This document shows positions 8,600-16,547 of a stretch of 64,000 nucleotides of DNA, one piece after another. Position numbers and translations under genes: made by a program. The notes under the pieces are model-generated. The model searched no databases and was not told the origin of the DNA. It saw only the letters and a program-made list of their open reading frames with translations. Numbering within the stretch: the first letter of the stretch is position 1; every line of letters begins with the position of its first letter. The DNA comes from Oceanispirochaeta sp963676905 (GTDB lineage Bacteria > Spirochaetota > Spirochaetia > DSM-2461): assembly GCA_963676905.2 (NCBI GenBank), contig CAXXVE010000001.1, positions 1,054,001-1,118,000 of the forward strand, in the 5' to 3' direction.

Positions 8600-9336
8600 A
8601 GCACTCTGTTCTTCCGGGACGAAAGCAGGTCAGGGTCTCCCGCAGGGGAAGGCATGTGGCTTCGGTTAAGTTGAGGCCTGGAGAGAAAATCAATGAGCTG
8701 GACCCTCTGGCAACCTGCCTCGCTGCAGCCATGCGGAGCAAACAGGGCGGGATTGCTCTGGAGAACGGGGGAGTCTCACCGCAGGATCTGCGCTGCCGCT
8801 TGAGGGTTCAGCCTGTAAAAAAGACTATTCTCTTCCTGCTGGATGCTTCGGACTCCATGCTTGTTGAAGAGCAGATGAAGCTCGCCAAGGGAGCTGTCCT
8901 GGGACTTCTTACCCAGGCGTATCAGAAAAGGTACCGTGTAGGTGTGATTGCCTTTCATGAATACAAATCCAGGGTTGTTCTCCCTCCCACAACAAGTATT
9001 ACCCGGGCAAAGCATGAACTTCAGGCCATAGCGACCGGTGGAGGAACTCCTCTGGCTCACGGTCTTCATACAATACTTCAGACAGTACACAGTGAGCGGA
9101 TCCGTCACCCCAATGACCTGCAGCAGATGATTCTTGTAACAGATGGAAGGCCTTCTATCGCCCTGAATCCCGGTAGTAACATCCGTGAGGAGGTCCTGAC
9201 CCTGGCAAGAAAATTTCCAACCCGCAATATTCCCTCTATTGTGCTGGCCACGGCGGAACCCGGGGAGCTTCTGAAGGAGATTGCTCTGACTCTGAAGGCT
9301 CCTCTTCGAAGGCTGCGGGACGAGGTGCATTCATGA
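8545..9336 (+). CDS. ChlD integrin-I (vWA) domain, read by -1 frameshift from the upstream gene
   Basis: This is the C-terminal half of a ChlD-type chelatase medium subunit, in the -1 frame relative to the AAA+ part. It contains SRRGRHVAS, matching the conserved RGR segment before the I domain, then a complete MIDAS site: DASDS, the GGGTPL threonine and VTDGRPS. With a -1 shift at 8539-8545 the full protein from 7394 has about 647 residues, a normal ChlD length. A GTG at 8656 with an AGGGGAAGG site could start a separate protein, but it would lose the RGR segment, which is coded and conserved. A sequencing error in the nine-A run is the main alternative. The probable role is with CobN (not in this window) in cobalt insertion. 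Confidence 0.85.
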   Translation, partial: ASKVILLGNETPLRLSLDEHSVLPGRKQVRVSRRGRHVASVKLRPGEKINELDPLATCLAAAMRSKQGGIALENGGVSPQDLRCRLRVQPVKKTILFLLDASDSMLVEEQMKLAKGAVLGLLTQAYQKRYRVGVIAFHEYKSRVVLPPTTSITRAKHELQAIATGGGTPLAHGLHTILQTVHSERIRHPNDLQQMILVTDGRPSIALNPGSNIREEVLTLARKFPTRNIPSIVLATAEPGELLKEIALTLKAPLRRLRDEVHS

Positions 9337-9419
9337 AGCTCTTTTTTTTCTGCCTTTGATTTTATACAGGCGGATTATGTATACTTAGCGGTATACCGAC
9401 AATCTTTCCGGAGCAGAAA

Positions 9420-9794
9420 ATGATTAAAACCGCCGCCCTCAAGATGGATGACAAACTTATGAAGGATGAGACTATCAGTTCAAAACTGAAGTCTGACTAT
9501 GTCAGAGTCCATGATCTACTGAACAAGAATGTGAAAACCTATGACTCCTATCTGAAGAATGACGACTTCAAGTCAGCCGAGGCGGACCTGCGAAAGTGGC
9601 TCAAAACCCTGCAGAAGCAGGGCGCCGGACCTGAAAAACTGAACAGTTTTCTCAAGTGCGGTATGGCCCATCTCTGTTTTGATTATATAGATGTGAAGAA
9701 AGAAGGGGAGGGACTGGATGAGGATGCCAAAGTCACCCGTGCAATCCAGTCGTTCAAGAAAAGGCGCTTCAACAAGATGTTTATTAAGAGCTGA
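9420..9794 (+). CDS. Hypothetical protein, 124 aa
   Basis: A small, highly charged protein rich in lysine and aspartate and probably mostly helical. It has no signal peptide, no membrane segment and no motif I recognise. The ATG has CCGGAG 8 bases upstream. It lies 83 bases after the chelatase gene and ends 21 bases before the convergent IclR gene. The only cysteines (in FLKCGMAHLCF) are eight residues apart, which is not a classic metal site. No function is proposed. Confidence 0.65.
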   Translation: MIKTAALKMDDKLMKDETISSKLKSDYVRVHDLLNKNVKTYDSYLKNDDFKSAEADLRKWLKTLQKQGAGPEKLNSFLKCGMAHLCFDYIDVKKEGEGLDEDAKVTRAIQSFKKRRFNKMFIKS

Positions 9795-9815
9795 ATAAGT
9801 TCAGCCATTCCCGAA

Positions 9816-10598
9816 TTATTGCCAGCTGTTGTGTCCCATTATTCCTGATATTTTTCTCGCTGTTTCAATAAGCATTGTCTTTGTTTCTTCAATCTCGTCA
9901 CAGGACATATAGTTCTCAAAAGCCGAAATACTTATGGCGGCGATAATTCTGCCGGCACTGTCTCTAATGGGGGCGGCATTGCAGTTATCATTCAGAATAA
10001 ATTCATTCCTGTCCCGGCCCAGCTGTTCCTTGCGGACCTTTTCCAGCTCCTCAAAGAGAGTCCGGGGATCAGTTATCGTATCATCAGTAAAGCTTTTCAT
10101 GCCTTTTTTCTCAATCAGTTCATCCAGTTCTTCCCGGGGGAGCTCACAGGTAAGCACTTTTCCAAGACCGGTACAGTGAAAGGGCAGGGTTTTTCCGGGG
10201 GTAAAGTATGTCCTTGGCAGATTCTGGCTGTCGATTCTGTCTACAACGACAATTTCTCCCTGATGGTATACACCCAGGTTTATATTGGACTTCTGGTACT
10301 GCATCCAGAGGAGTTCAAGGTAGGGCATGGCTATTTTGCGTATATCCAGAGAAAGTAGTGACTTTCTTGAAAGCTGCAGAACTTTGAGTGATATTGCGAA
10401 GCGGCTGTTTGACTCATCCTTGGTCAGATAGCCTGCATTCATCATTGTAGACAGCAGGCGGAAGGCCATATTGGAATTGATGTCCAGTTCGGTGCAGACA
10501 TCCTGTATCGATATGGGCTCTTCATTACGGACTGCAAAGTCCAGGATCTGGAAACAGCGCTCTGCGGATTTGATAGTATACTTCTCAGAATCATTCAT
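9816..10598 (-). CDS. IclR-family transcriptional regulator
   Basis: The 260-residue protein has an N-terminal winged helix (about 8-70; SIQDVCTELDINSNMAFRLLSTM) and a C-terminal IclR effector domain (about 80-250) with the characteristic LPFHCTGLGKVL segment. It is transcribed away from the glucarate-type ABC operon that starts at 11122, across a 523-base intergenic region. It is therefore a good candidate regulator of that operon, probably responding to glucarate or a breakdown product. A second IclR gene closes the operon at 17485, so which of the two controls it is open. The start has no strong ribosome site. Confidence 0.88.
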   Translation of the reverse strand: MNDSEKYTIKSAERCFQILDFAVRNEEPISIQDVCTELDINSNMAFRLLSTMMNAGYLTKDESNSRFAISLKVLQLSRKSLLSLDIRKIAMPYLELLWMQYQKSNINLGVYHQGEIVVVDRIDSQNLPRTYFTPGKTLPFHCTGLGKVLTCELPREELDELIEKKGMKSFTDDTITDPRTLFEELEKVRKEQLGRDRNEFILNDNCNAAPIRDSAGRIIAAISISAFENYMSCDEIEETKTMLIETARKISGIMGHNSWQ

Positions 10599-11121
10599 GC
10601 ATGGGATTTTATAATGATATTATAGAATTTGTACAGGAAAAAAATAAAAATCCCAAATTTTTAAAACAAAACCACCTGAATTCCTGAGAAAATCTGCGCA
10701 CATTGGCCAATATTCCACTCTTTAGATATTAATTTTTGATTTTGTATTGTTGAAGCTGGATGTATATGACAGGAAGAGTGAATTATATTTCCCGGCTGAT
10801 CCATATACAGTCTCTTATCTTAGTAAATGTTTTCTGAATAGGAATTAAAATGAACCTGTTGTCCGGCGGGAACGGCAGTCTGGACTATAGAAGTGGAAGG
10901 ACGCGGGAACAAAATCAGTTGAGAATCAGTTGGTTCCACAGTGATAAGACGGCTTAAAAGCAACTGGCCCTTAGTTTTGTTTAGCGAAAACATGGTAAAA
11001 TATAAAGATGTTATAAAAAATCAAATTAATAGTAGATTAATTCAAACAACAGGTTTAGTATTCATTCAATCATATAGGTTCACTATACCTATCATCTTGA
11101 CTCACAAATAAGGAGAGAAGA
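10599..11121. other. Long intergenic region between IclR and the glucarate-type operon
   Basis: The 523 bases are AT-rich and carry no gene I can support. They should hold the divergent promoters. The part nearest the operon contains an inverted repeat at 11074-11092 and AT-rich tracts such as TAAAATATAAAGATG near 10994. A 35-codon open frame at 10850-10957 has a weak ribosome site and no recognisable product. Confidence 0.5.
11074..11092. promoter_or_regulatory. Inverted repeat upstream of the glucarate-type operon
   Basis: ATAGGT and ACCTAT form perfect 6-bp arms separated by 7 bases, ending 29 bases before the binding-protein start codon. The placement suits an operator; either IclR protein nearby is a candidate binder. 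It could also be chance, given the AT-rich context. Confidence 0.35.
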
Positions 11122-12456
11122 ATGAAGAGACTTAAATCTGTTATGACATTTCTGTTGATATGTCTGTCGGCAATGAGTGTTTTTGCCGCGGGTCAGCAGG
11201 ATGGCAGCGGTTCTGCCAAAAAGGTTGAAGTATGGATGATCAACAGCCCTGTCGCTGAGATCATTCAGGCTTTTGATGAGGTTGCCGTAGCATTTGAAGA
11301 GGAGACAGGAATTGCTGTTGAGTACATCCGTATCCCCACCAATGACTTTCACACTAAGCTGACTACCAGCCTTTCAGCGGGTGTTTATCCCGACATGATT
11401 ATATGGAACAGCAGTCCCGGTGTTCAGTTTGAGAATACAGGTCTCATCTCTCCGGTTGATGACGTCGTTGACAAGGCCGGACGGGACCTTTTCGGCGAAG
11501 CCAGTCTCCGGATGTTCACAGTTAACGGAAAACTTATGGAAATCCCCTTTATGGTACGTCCCGGAGGAATCCATGCCCGTAAAGACTGGCTGGATGCTGC
11601 CGGTTACGATACTGAGCCCAAGAAAGACAGCAACGGCATCATCTACTACGAGGGTCTGAGAACCTGGGAAGACCTTTTACAGGCCGGAATGGCTATGAAT
11701 GATCCCTCCAATGGAAAGTATGGAATGGGATTCCCCTACAGCCGCAAGGGTTTCGGAGATTCCGCAAGCTTCCTGTTCAGCGTAATGGCATGTTACGGAG
11801 CGAGCCTTGTAGATGAAGAAGGTAATATCAATATTGACACACCCAAGGCTGTTGAAGCCCTCTCTTATGTAAAGAAGATCTGGGACAGTGGTGTTGTTCC
11901 TGCAGCCGCAACAACATGGGACGGCGGATCGAACAACCAGTTCTTTATCGGCGGTGACATCGGAATCGTATACAACTCAAACAGCATCATGGGTAAGCTC
12001 AATGATACAACCGGAGCAGGTCCCGAAGATCTTCTGATTGTTCCCTTTCCCGCAGGCCCCGAAGGTGCAAACCTGGGAGCCGGACCCGAGTCTATTACTA
12101 TCTTCAATAAGAAAGATACTTCTGCGGCAAGGACTTTCGCCGAGTATCTCCTGAAGGAAGATACCCAGGTAAGCATGTTCAAAACCATGGGCTTCGGATA
12201 TTACAGCCCCTTGAAAAAGGATGTTATGGAGAATGATCTCTTCAGCGACCTCGATATCAATCAGCAGGTACTGATGCAGGACTCAATGAAGGTTTCCGGT
12301 GTTAACTATATGGCCGAACCCGATGGACGTCTGAACGCTCTGTACAGTTCCTTTATCTTTGACGATGCTCTGTCCAGAATTGCCGTTGATGGTTGGGACC
12401 CAGTAAGGGTTGCCGCCGAGATGGCTTCCAAAGTAGACGAAGCTCTCAACGACTGA
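11122..12456 (+). CDS. ABC transporter solute-binding protein (glucarate-type operon)
   Basis: The 444-residue family 1 solute-binding protein has a signal peptide that ends near VFAAGQQDG, followed by a two-domain maltose-binding-type body (opening with KKVEVWMINSPVAEIIQAFDE). An AAGGAG site precedes the ATG. It is the first gene of a six-gene operon with two permeases, a glucarate dehydratase homologue and two downstream enzymes, so the ligand is probably glucarate, galactarate or a glycoside of one of them. No ATPase gene is present in the operon, so a shared MsmK/UgpC-type ATPase elsewhere probably energises transport. A stable hairpin follows the gene. Confidence 0.9.
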   Translation: MKRLKSVMTFLLICLSAMSVFAAGQQDGSGSAKKVEVWMINSPVAEIIQAFDEVAVAFEEETGIAVEYIRIPTNDFHTKLTTSLSAGVYPDMIIWNSSPGVQFENTGLISPVDDVVDKAGRDLFGEASLRMFTVNGKLMEIPFMVRPGGIHARKDWLDAAGYDTEPKKDSNGIIYYEGLRTWEDLLQAGMAMNDPSNGKYGMGFPYSRKGFGDSASFLFSVMACYGASLVDEEGNINIDTPKAVEALSYVKKIWDSGVVPAAATTWDGGSNNQFFIGGDIGIVYNSNSIMGKLNDTTGAGPEDLLIVPFPAGPEGANLGAGPESITIFNKKDTSAARTFAEYLLKEDTQVSMFKTMGFGYYSPLKKDVMENDLFSDLDINQQVLMQDSMKVSGVNYMAEPDGRLNALYSSFIFDDALSRIAVDGWDPVRVAAEMASKVDEALND

Positions 12457-12476
12457 TCAATAAAGTAAAAAAACAC

Positions 12477-12513
12477 TTCCCTGCCGGAACCGTCTGAAGG
12501 TTGCGGCAGGGAA
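12477..12513 (+). other. Intercistronic hairpin between binding protein and permease genes
   Basis: TTCCCTGCCG and CGGCAGGGAA form a perfect 10-bp stem, with additional AACC/GGTT pairing inside. There is no T-run after it. It is likely to stabilise the binding-protein message or partly stop transcription, as known for malE-malF regions. Confidence 0.7.
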
Positions 12514-12534
12514 CTTATCCTGACGGGGGGTTAA

Positions 12535-13431
12535 ATGGTTTTCCTTAGTAAAAACTTAACATTGGAGGAGAAAGACAACCGGATCGGAATCCGTTTTCTG
12601 ATGCCGGCTCTTGCAGTCCTTCTGATTATTGTCGCTTTTCCGGTTCTCTACTCATTCACACTAAGTTTTTTCCGGTGGCGTCCTATCGAGCCGGGACATA
12701 AATTCGTAGGGCTTAAAAACTATTTTGATGTTTTTAAAGACACCCGGTTCTTAATGTCACTTTTCAATACCTTTGTATATGCCTTTGTCGGTGCCTGCGG
12801 AAAGATTGTAGTGGGCATGGGACTTGCGATGCTGCTGAATCAGAAATTTCCTGGGAGAGGGCTTGCAAGAACTCTGCTGATGCTCCCCTGGATCGTTCCT
12901 GTCACAGCGAGTCTGACAACCTGGAACTGGATGTTCGACGGTATGTATGGGGTCATCAATGTCCTCATGTCCAGAATGGGATTGATTTCTACCTACATGA
13001 ACTTTCTGGGAGAGAAGGGTGTGGCCATGGCCTGTGTGCTGATGGTCGGTATCTGGATGGGTTATCCCCAGATGATGATGATGATTCTTGCGGGGCTTCA
13101 GGCAATTCCCGGTGAGCTCTATGAAGCGGCTAAGGTTGAAGGAGCAACAAGATATCACACCTTCTTTTATATTACGATTCCCTCTCTTTCGGGAGTCCTT
13201 AAGACAGCTATTATCCTGAGCATTATATGGACCTTTAATGCCTTCAATGTTATATGGCTGCTTACGCGGGGAGGCAGTTCCACTCATATTATGAACACCC
13301 TTGCCTTTGAGTTCTCCTTTATCAATATGCGATACGACAAGGGTGCGGCAATGTCAGTAACCATTCTGCTCCTCCTTGCCTTCTTCCTTGCCATCCATAC
13401 CAGAATGCAGAAAAAGGACAGTTATCAATGA
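12535..13431 (+). CDS. ABC sugar permease, MalF type
   Basis: This 298-residue inner-membrane subunit has six predicted membrane segments and the binding-protein-dependent permease EAA loop (YEAAKVEGATRYHTFFYITIP), which contacts the ATPase. It follows the binding protein and overlaps the next permease by four bases (ATGA), indicating translational coupling and a heterodimeric channel. The ATG follows a GGGGGG stretch. Its substrate follows that of the binding protein. Confidence 0.92.
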   Translation: MVFLSKNLTLEEKDNRIGIRFLMPALAVLLIIVAFPVLYSFTLSFFRWRPIEPGHKFVGLKNYFDVFKDTRFLMSLFNTFVYAFVGACGKIVVGMGLAMLLNQKFPGRGLARTLLMLPWIVPVTASLTTWNWMFDGMYGVINVLMSRMGLISTYMNFLGEKGVAMACVLMVGIWMGYPQMMMMILAGLQAIPGELYEAAKVEGATRYHTFFYITIPSLSGVLKTAIILSIIWTFNAFNVIWLLTRGGSSTHIMNTLAFEFSFINMRYDKGAAMSVTILLLLAFFLAIHTRMQKKDSYQ

Positions 13432-14285
13432 ACTACATGATAAAAAAAACCGGTAAAAAGACGCTATTTTTCATTGCTCTCATCCTTGCCATTGTTATTA
13501 TCGACTTTCCCATCTACTGGATGGTTAAAAGTTCACTTACTTCCGTAGACAAGATTATGACCCGGGACGTGAAGCTGGGGCTCCATGAGTTCGACTTCTC
13601 TTCTTACAAACATATCTGGAACGGAACGGGTTATGCCTCCCAGCTGAAGTTCAAGGAGTATATGCTCAACAGTATTATTGTTGTTGTCGTCTCCTGCTTT
13701 ATCAGTATTGTCATAGCCACCCTTGCAGGCTACTCACTTGCCCGTTTCAAGTATAAAAAGAGGGAGACCATCGCCCAGGGGATTCTCTATGTATATATGT
13801 TCCCCCAGATGATTCTGACGACACCCCTTTTGATGCTTGTTATTAAGCTGGGTCTCTACAACAGCCTCCTCTCGCTGATACTTGTCTACTGTACCTTCGC
13901 ACTTCCCTATTCCATCTGGATGATGAGGAGTTATTTCAGTGTCCTTCCCATGGAGCTGGAAGAGGCGGCCATGATGGACGGCTGCAGCAAGCTGACTGCG
14001 GTGAGGAAGATTATGCTCCCCCTTGCTCTTCCCGGTGTTGTCGCCACAGTGACCTACTCTTTTATCATCGGATGGAGCAACGTCATCTACCCGCTGACGT
14101 TTATTACCAATGAATCGAAGAAGCTGGTTTCCATCGGATTCCTCTCTTTGATCTCAGGTGACGCCACTCCCTGGAACGGAGTAATGGCAGCGGCCGTGTT
14201 CAGCGCCCTTCCTGTTGTGTTTATGTTTATGTTCCTCCAGAGATTCCTGATCGGCGGTCTGGCTGCCGGCGGTGTGAAGAGCTGA
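13428..14285 (+). CDS. ABC sugar permease, MalG type
   Basis: This 285-residue partner permease has six membrane segments and the EAA-loop motif LEEAAMMDGCSKLTAVRKIMLPL. It starts within the stop of the preceding permease and ends 14 bases before the dehydratase gene, so it is part of the same operon. The last residues (GGLAAGGVKS) match the usual MalG-type C-terminus. Confidence 0.92.
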   Translation: MNYMIKKTGKKTLFFIALILAIVIIDFPIYWMVKSSLTSVDKIMTRDVKLGLHEFDFSSYKHIWNGTGYASQLKFKEYMLNSIIVVVVSCFISIVIATLAGYSLARFKYKKRETIAQGILYVYMFPQMILTTPLLMLVIKLGLYNSLLSLILVYCTFALPYSIWMMRSYFSVLPMELEEAAMMDGCSKLTAVRKIMLPLALPGVVATVTYSFIIGWSNVIYPLTFITNESKKLVSIGFLSLISGDATPWNGVMAAAVFSALPVVFMFMFLQRFLIGGLAAGGVKS

Positions 14286-14299
14286 TAAGGAGAACCCTG

Positions 14300-15583
14300 A
14301 TGAAAATTACAGATCTGAAAGTTACACCTATCGCCTTTACAGACCCGCCCCTTCTGAATGCTGCCGGCCTGCATGCCCCCTATGCTCTGCGGATCATCAT
14401 TGAAATCCTCACTGATGAAGGTATTACAGGTATCGGGGAGATCGCCGGAGGGTCGTCGGTTCTTTCCTCTCTGGAACAGGCAAAGGAAGTCCTCGTTGGA
14501 ATGGACCCCTTCGAGAGAAACAGAATCCGCCTTGCCATAGACAACCATTTCGGCAGAGTCGTCGACAGCCTGAGTACAGGTTATGTTCCCAAGAGCGTAA
14601 CTGTCAGAATGTTCAGTGCTCTGGATGTAGCCCTCTACGATATTATGGGTAAAGCTGTCGGGAAACCAGTGGTCGATCTGCTGGGAGGACGGGTGCGTGA
14701 CAGGGTTGATTTCTCGGCCTACCTCTTCTACAAATACGAGGGCGCAGGCGGCGTCTTCGGTATGGAACGTAATCCCGGAGCGGAAGGCTGGCATAAAAAG
14801 AAAGAAGAGGCAGCCCTTGATCCAGAGGGTCTTGTTGAACAGGCTAAGGCCATGTGCAGCGAATTCGGCTTCAAATCCCTGAAGCTTAAGGGCGGTGTCT
14901 TTCATCCCCAGAAGGAAGTGGACACCGTCAAGGCTCTTTCAAAAGCCTTTGGGTCTGATGTCCCTCTGCGGATCGATCCCAATGCTATCTGGTCGCTTGA
15001 AACTTCCATTGAGTATGCAAAACAGCTGGAAGGGATACTGGAGTACTATGAGGATCCCTGCAAGACCCAGGAATCCATGGCCGCACTGAAAAAGGAAACA
15101 TCCATACCACTGGCCACGAATATGTGCACCACTTCCTTTGACGAGATTCCCTCGGCTGTAAAGCTGGATTCAGAGGACATCATCCTCTCTGACCATCATG
15201 TCTGGGGAGGTCTGGATGCAACCATGCAGCTGGGCAAGATCTGTTCCGTTTTCGGCCGGAAACTTTCAATGCACTCCAACAGTCATCTGGGTATATCCCT
15301 CACTGCCATGACCCATCTGGGACTGGCGGTTCCGCAGATTGCCTATGCCATGGATACACACTATCCCTGGCAGTCTGAAGAGATCATAAAGGGTGGGCGC
15401 ATCGAGTTTGAAGATGGTTCTCTGGGGATTAACGGTGAGCCGGGACTGGGTATCGAGCTGGATTACAACGAGCTTGAAAAGCTGCATCAGAACTATCTGA
15501 ACTGTGGAATCAAAGACAGGAATGATGAAGTTGAAATGCAGAAAGTACAGCCGGACTGGACCTTTGAAAACCACAAATTCTGA
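14300..15583 (+). CDS. gudD: Glucarate dehydratase (enolase superfamily)
   Basis: The 427-residue enzyme should dehydrate D-glucarate (and possibly L-idarate) to 5-keto-4-deoxyglucarate. An N-terminal capping domain (about 1-130) is followed by a modified TIM barrel with the KxK base motif (SLKLKGG), metal ligands in RIDPNAIWSL and YYEDPC, and ATNMCTT. The second catalytic base lies in HSNSHLGISLTAMTHLG, which matches glucarate dehydratase rather than mandelate racemase proper. It has no signal peptide. An AAGGAG site precedes the ATG. The next two genes complete a route to pyruvate and glycerate, which supports the assignment. Related acid-sugar dehydratases are the alternative. Confidence 0.85.
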   Translation: MKITDLKVTPIAFTDPPLLNAAGLHAPYALRIIIEILTDEGITGIGEIAGGSSVLSSLEQAKEVLVGMDPFERNRIRLAIDNHFGRVVDSLSTGYVPKSVTVRMFSALDVALYDIMGKAVGKPVVDLLGGRVRDRVDFSAYLFYKYEGAGGVFGMERNPGAEGWHKKKEEAALDPEGLVEQAKAMCSEFGFKSLKLKGGVFHPQKEVDTVKALSKAFGSDVPLRIDPNAIWSLETSIEYAKQLEGILEYYEDPCKTQESMAALKKETSIPLATNMCTTSFDEIPSAVKLDSEDIILSDHHVWGGLDATMQLGKICSVFGRKLSMHSNSHLGISLTAMTHLGLAVPQIAYAMDTHYPWQSEEIIKGGRIEFEDGSLGINGEPGLGIELDYNELEKLHQNYLNCGIKDRNDEVEMQKVQPDWTFENHKF

Positions 15584-15633
15584 GATGAGTTCCGGCAGCA
15601 GAGCTTTATCCGCGGGAGATCGGGAGTAAAATT

Positions 15634-16530
15634 ATGTTTGAAATTAAAGATATGAAAGGGGTCATCCCGCCAATCATCACACCTGTTGACAGCAGCGAAA
15701 ATGTCCATGAACCGGGTCTTAGAAACGTGATTGATTACGTTCTGAAGGGCGGTGTACACGGAGTCTTTGTACTGGGAAGCAACGGTGAGTTCTACGGCCT
15801 CAGCCTAGAAGAGCAGAAGCGGGCCGTTGAGATAACTGTGGACGCCGTTGCAGGCCGGGTGCCAGTCTATGCCGGAGCCAGCGCCATCACCACAAGAGAG
15901 TGCATGCAGCTGGCAAGGAATGCCGAAGACTGCGGAGCCGATGCCCTGACGGTACTGACGCCCATGTTTATTCAGCCAAATGAAGAGGAGATGTACAATC
16001 ACTTTAAAGAGATCGCCGCATCCACAAAGCTGCCGGTCCTCCTCTATAACAACCCCGGAAAGACATCCAACAATATATCTCCCGGGCTTCTGGAAAAGTT
16101 GGCAGATATTGAAAATATAGTCGGCATAAAAAACACTTCCATGGACTTTTCACAGACAATTAAGTATCTGGGTGTAAGCAGAAATAATCCCTCCTTCAGA
16201 GTCTTCAGCGGTATTGATTACTATATTTACGGGACTCTGGCCCATGGTGGAATAGGGTGTGTCGCCGGCACAGCAAATGTAGCGCCCAGACTGGTCTCCG
16301 ACATCTATGACAAGTATACGGCCGGGGATCATCAGGGGGCTTTTGAAGCGCAGCTGAAGCTGCTGACTCTCAGGGATGCCTACAACTACGGAACCTTTCC
16401 CGTTGTTATGAAAGAGTGCCTGAACATGCTTGGAATTGACGTGGGTTCTCCCATAAAGCCTGTAGGACATGTAGATGCGGATCAGAAAGTGAAGATCCGG
16501 ACGGCACTGAAAGAGATAGGACTACTTTAA
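15634..16530 (+). CDS. DapA-family lyase, probable 5-keto-4-deoxyglucarate aldolase or dehydratase
   Basis: The 298-residue class I aldolase belongs to the dihydrodipicolinate synthase/N-acetylneuraminate lyase family. It has the Schiff-base lysine in GIKNTS (about 166), the tyrosine in LLYNNPGKT, and the family entry motif GSNGEFYGLS. Its place between a glucarate dehydratase and a tartronate semialdehyde reductase suggests that it cleaves 5-keto-4-deoxyglucarate into pyruvate and tartronate semialdehyde, a job done in E. coli by the unrelated GarL. The alternative is KdgD-type decarboxylating dehydration to 2-oxoglutarate semialdehyde, but no semialdehyde dehydrogenase lies nearby. Confidence 0.82.
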   Translation: MFEIKDMKGVIPPIITPVDSSENVHEPGLRNVIDYVLKGGVHGVFVLGSNGEFYGLSLEEQKRAVEITVDAVAGRVPVYAGASAITTRECMQLARNAEDCGADALTVLTPMFIQPNEEEMYNHFKEIAASTKLPVLLYNNPGKTSNNISPGLLEKLADIENIVGIKNTSMDFSQTIKYLGVSRNNPSFRVFSGIDYYIYGTLAHGGIGCVAGTANVAPRLVSDIYDKYTAGDHQGAFEAQLKLLTLRDAYNYGTFPVVMKECLNMLGIDVGSPIKPVGHVDADQKVKIRTALKEIGLL

Positions 16531-16547
16531 AATACTGGAGGATTTAA

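Noticed and set aside
10850..10957. A 35-codon open frame in the long intergenic region
   Set aside because: The ribosome site is weak, the product has no recognisable feature, and a frame of this length is expected by chance.
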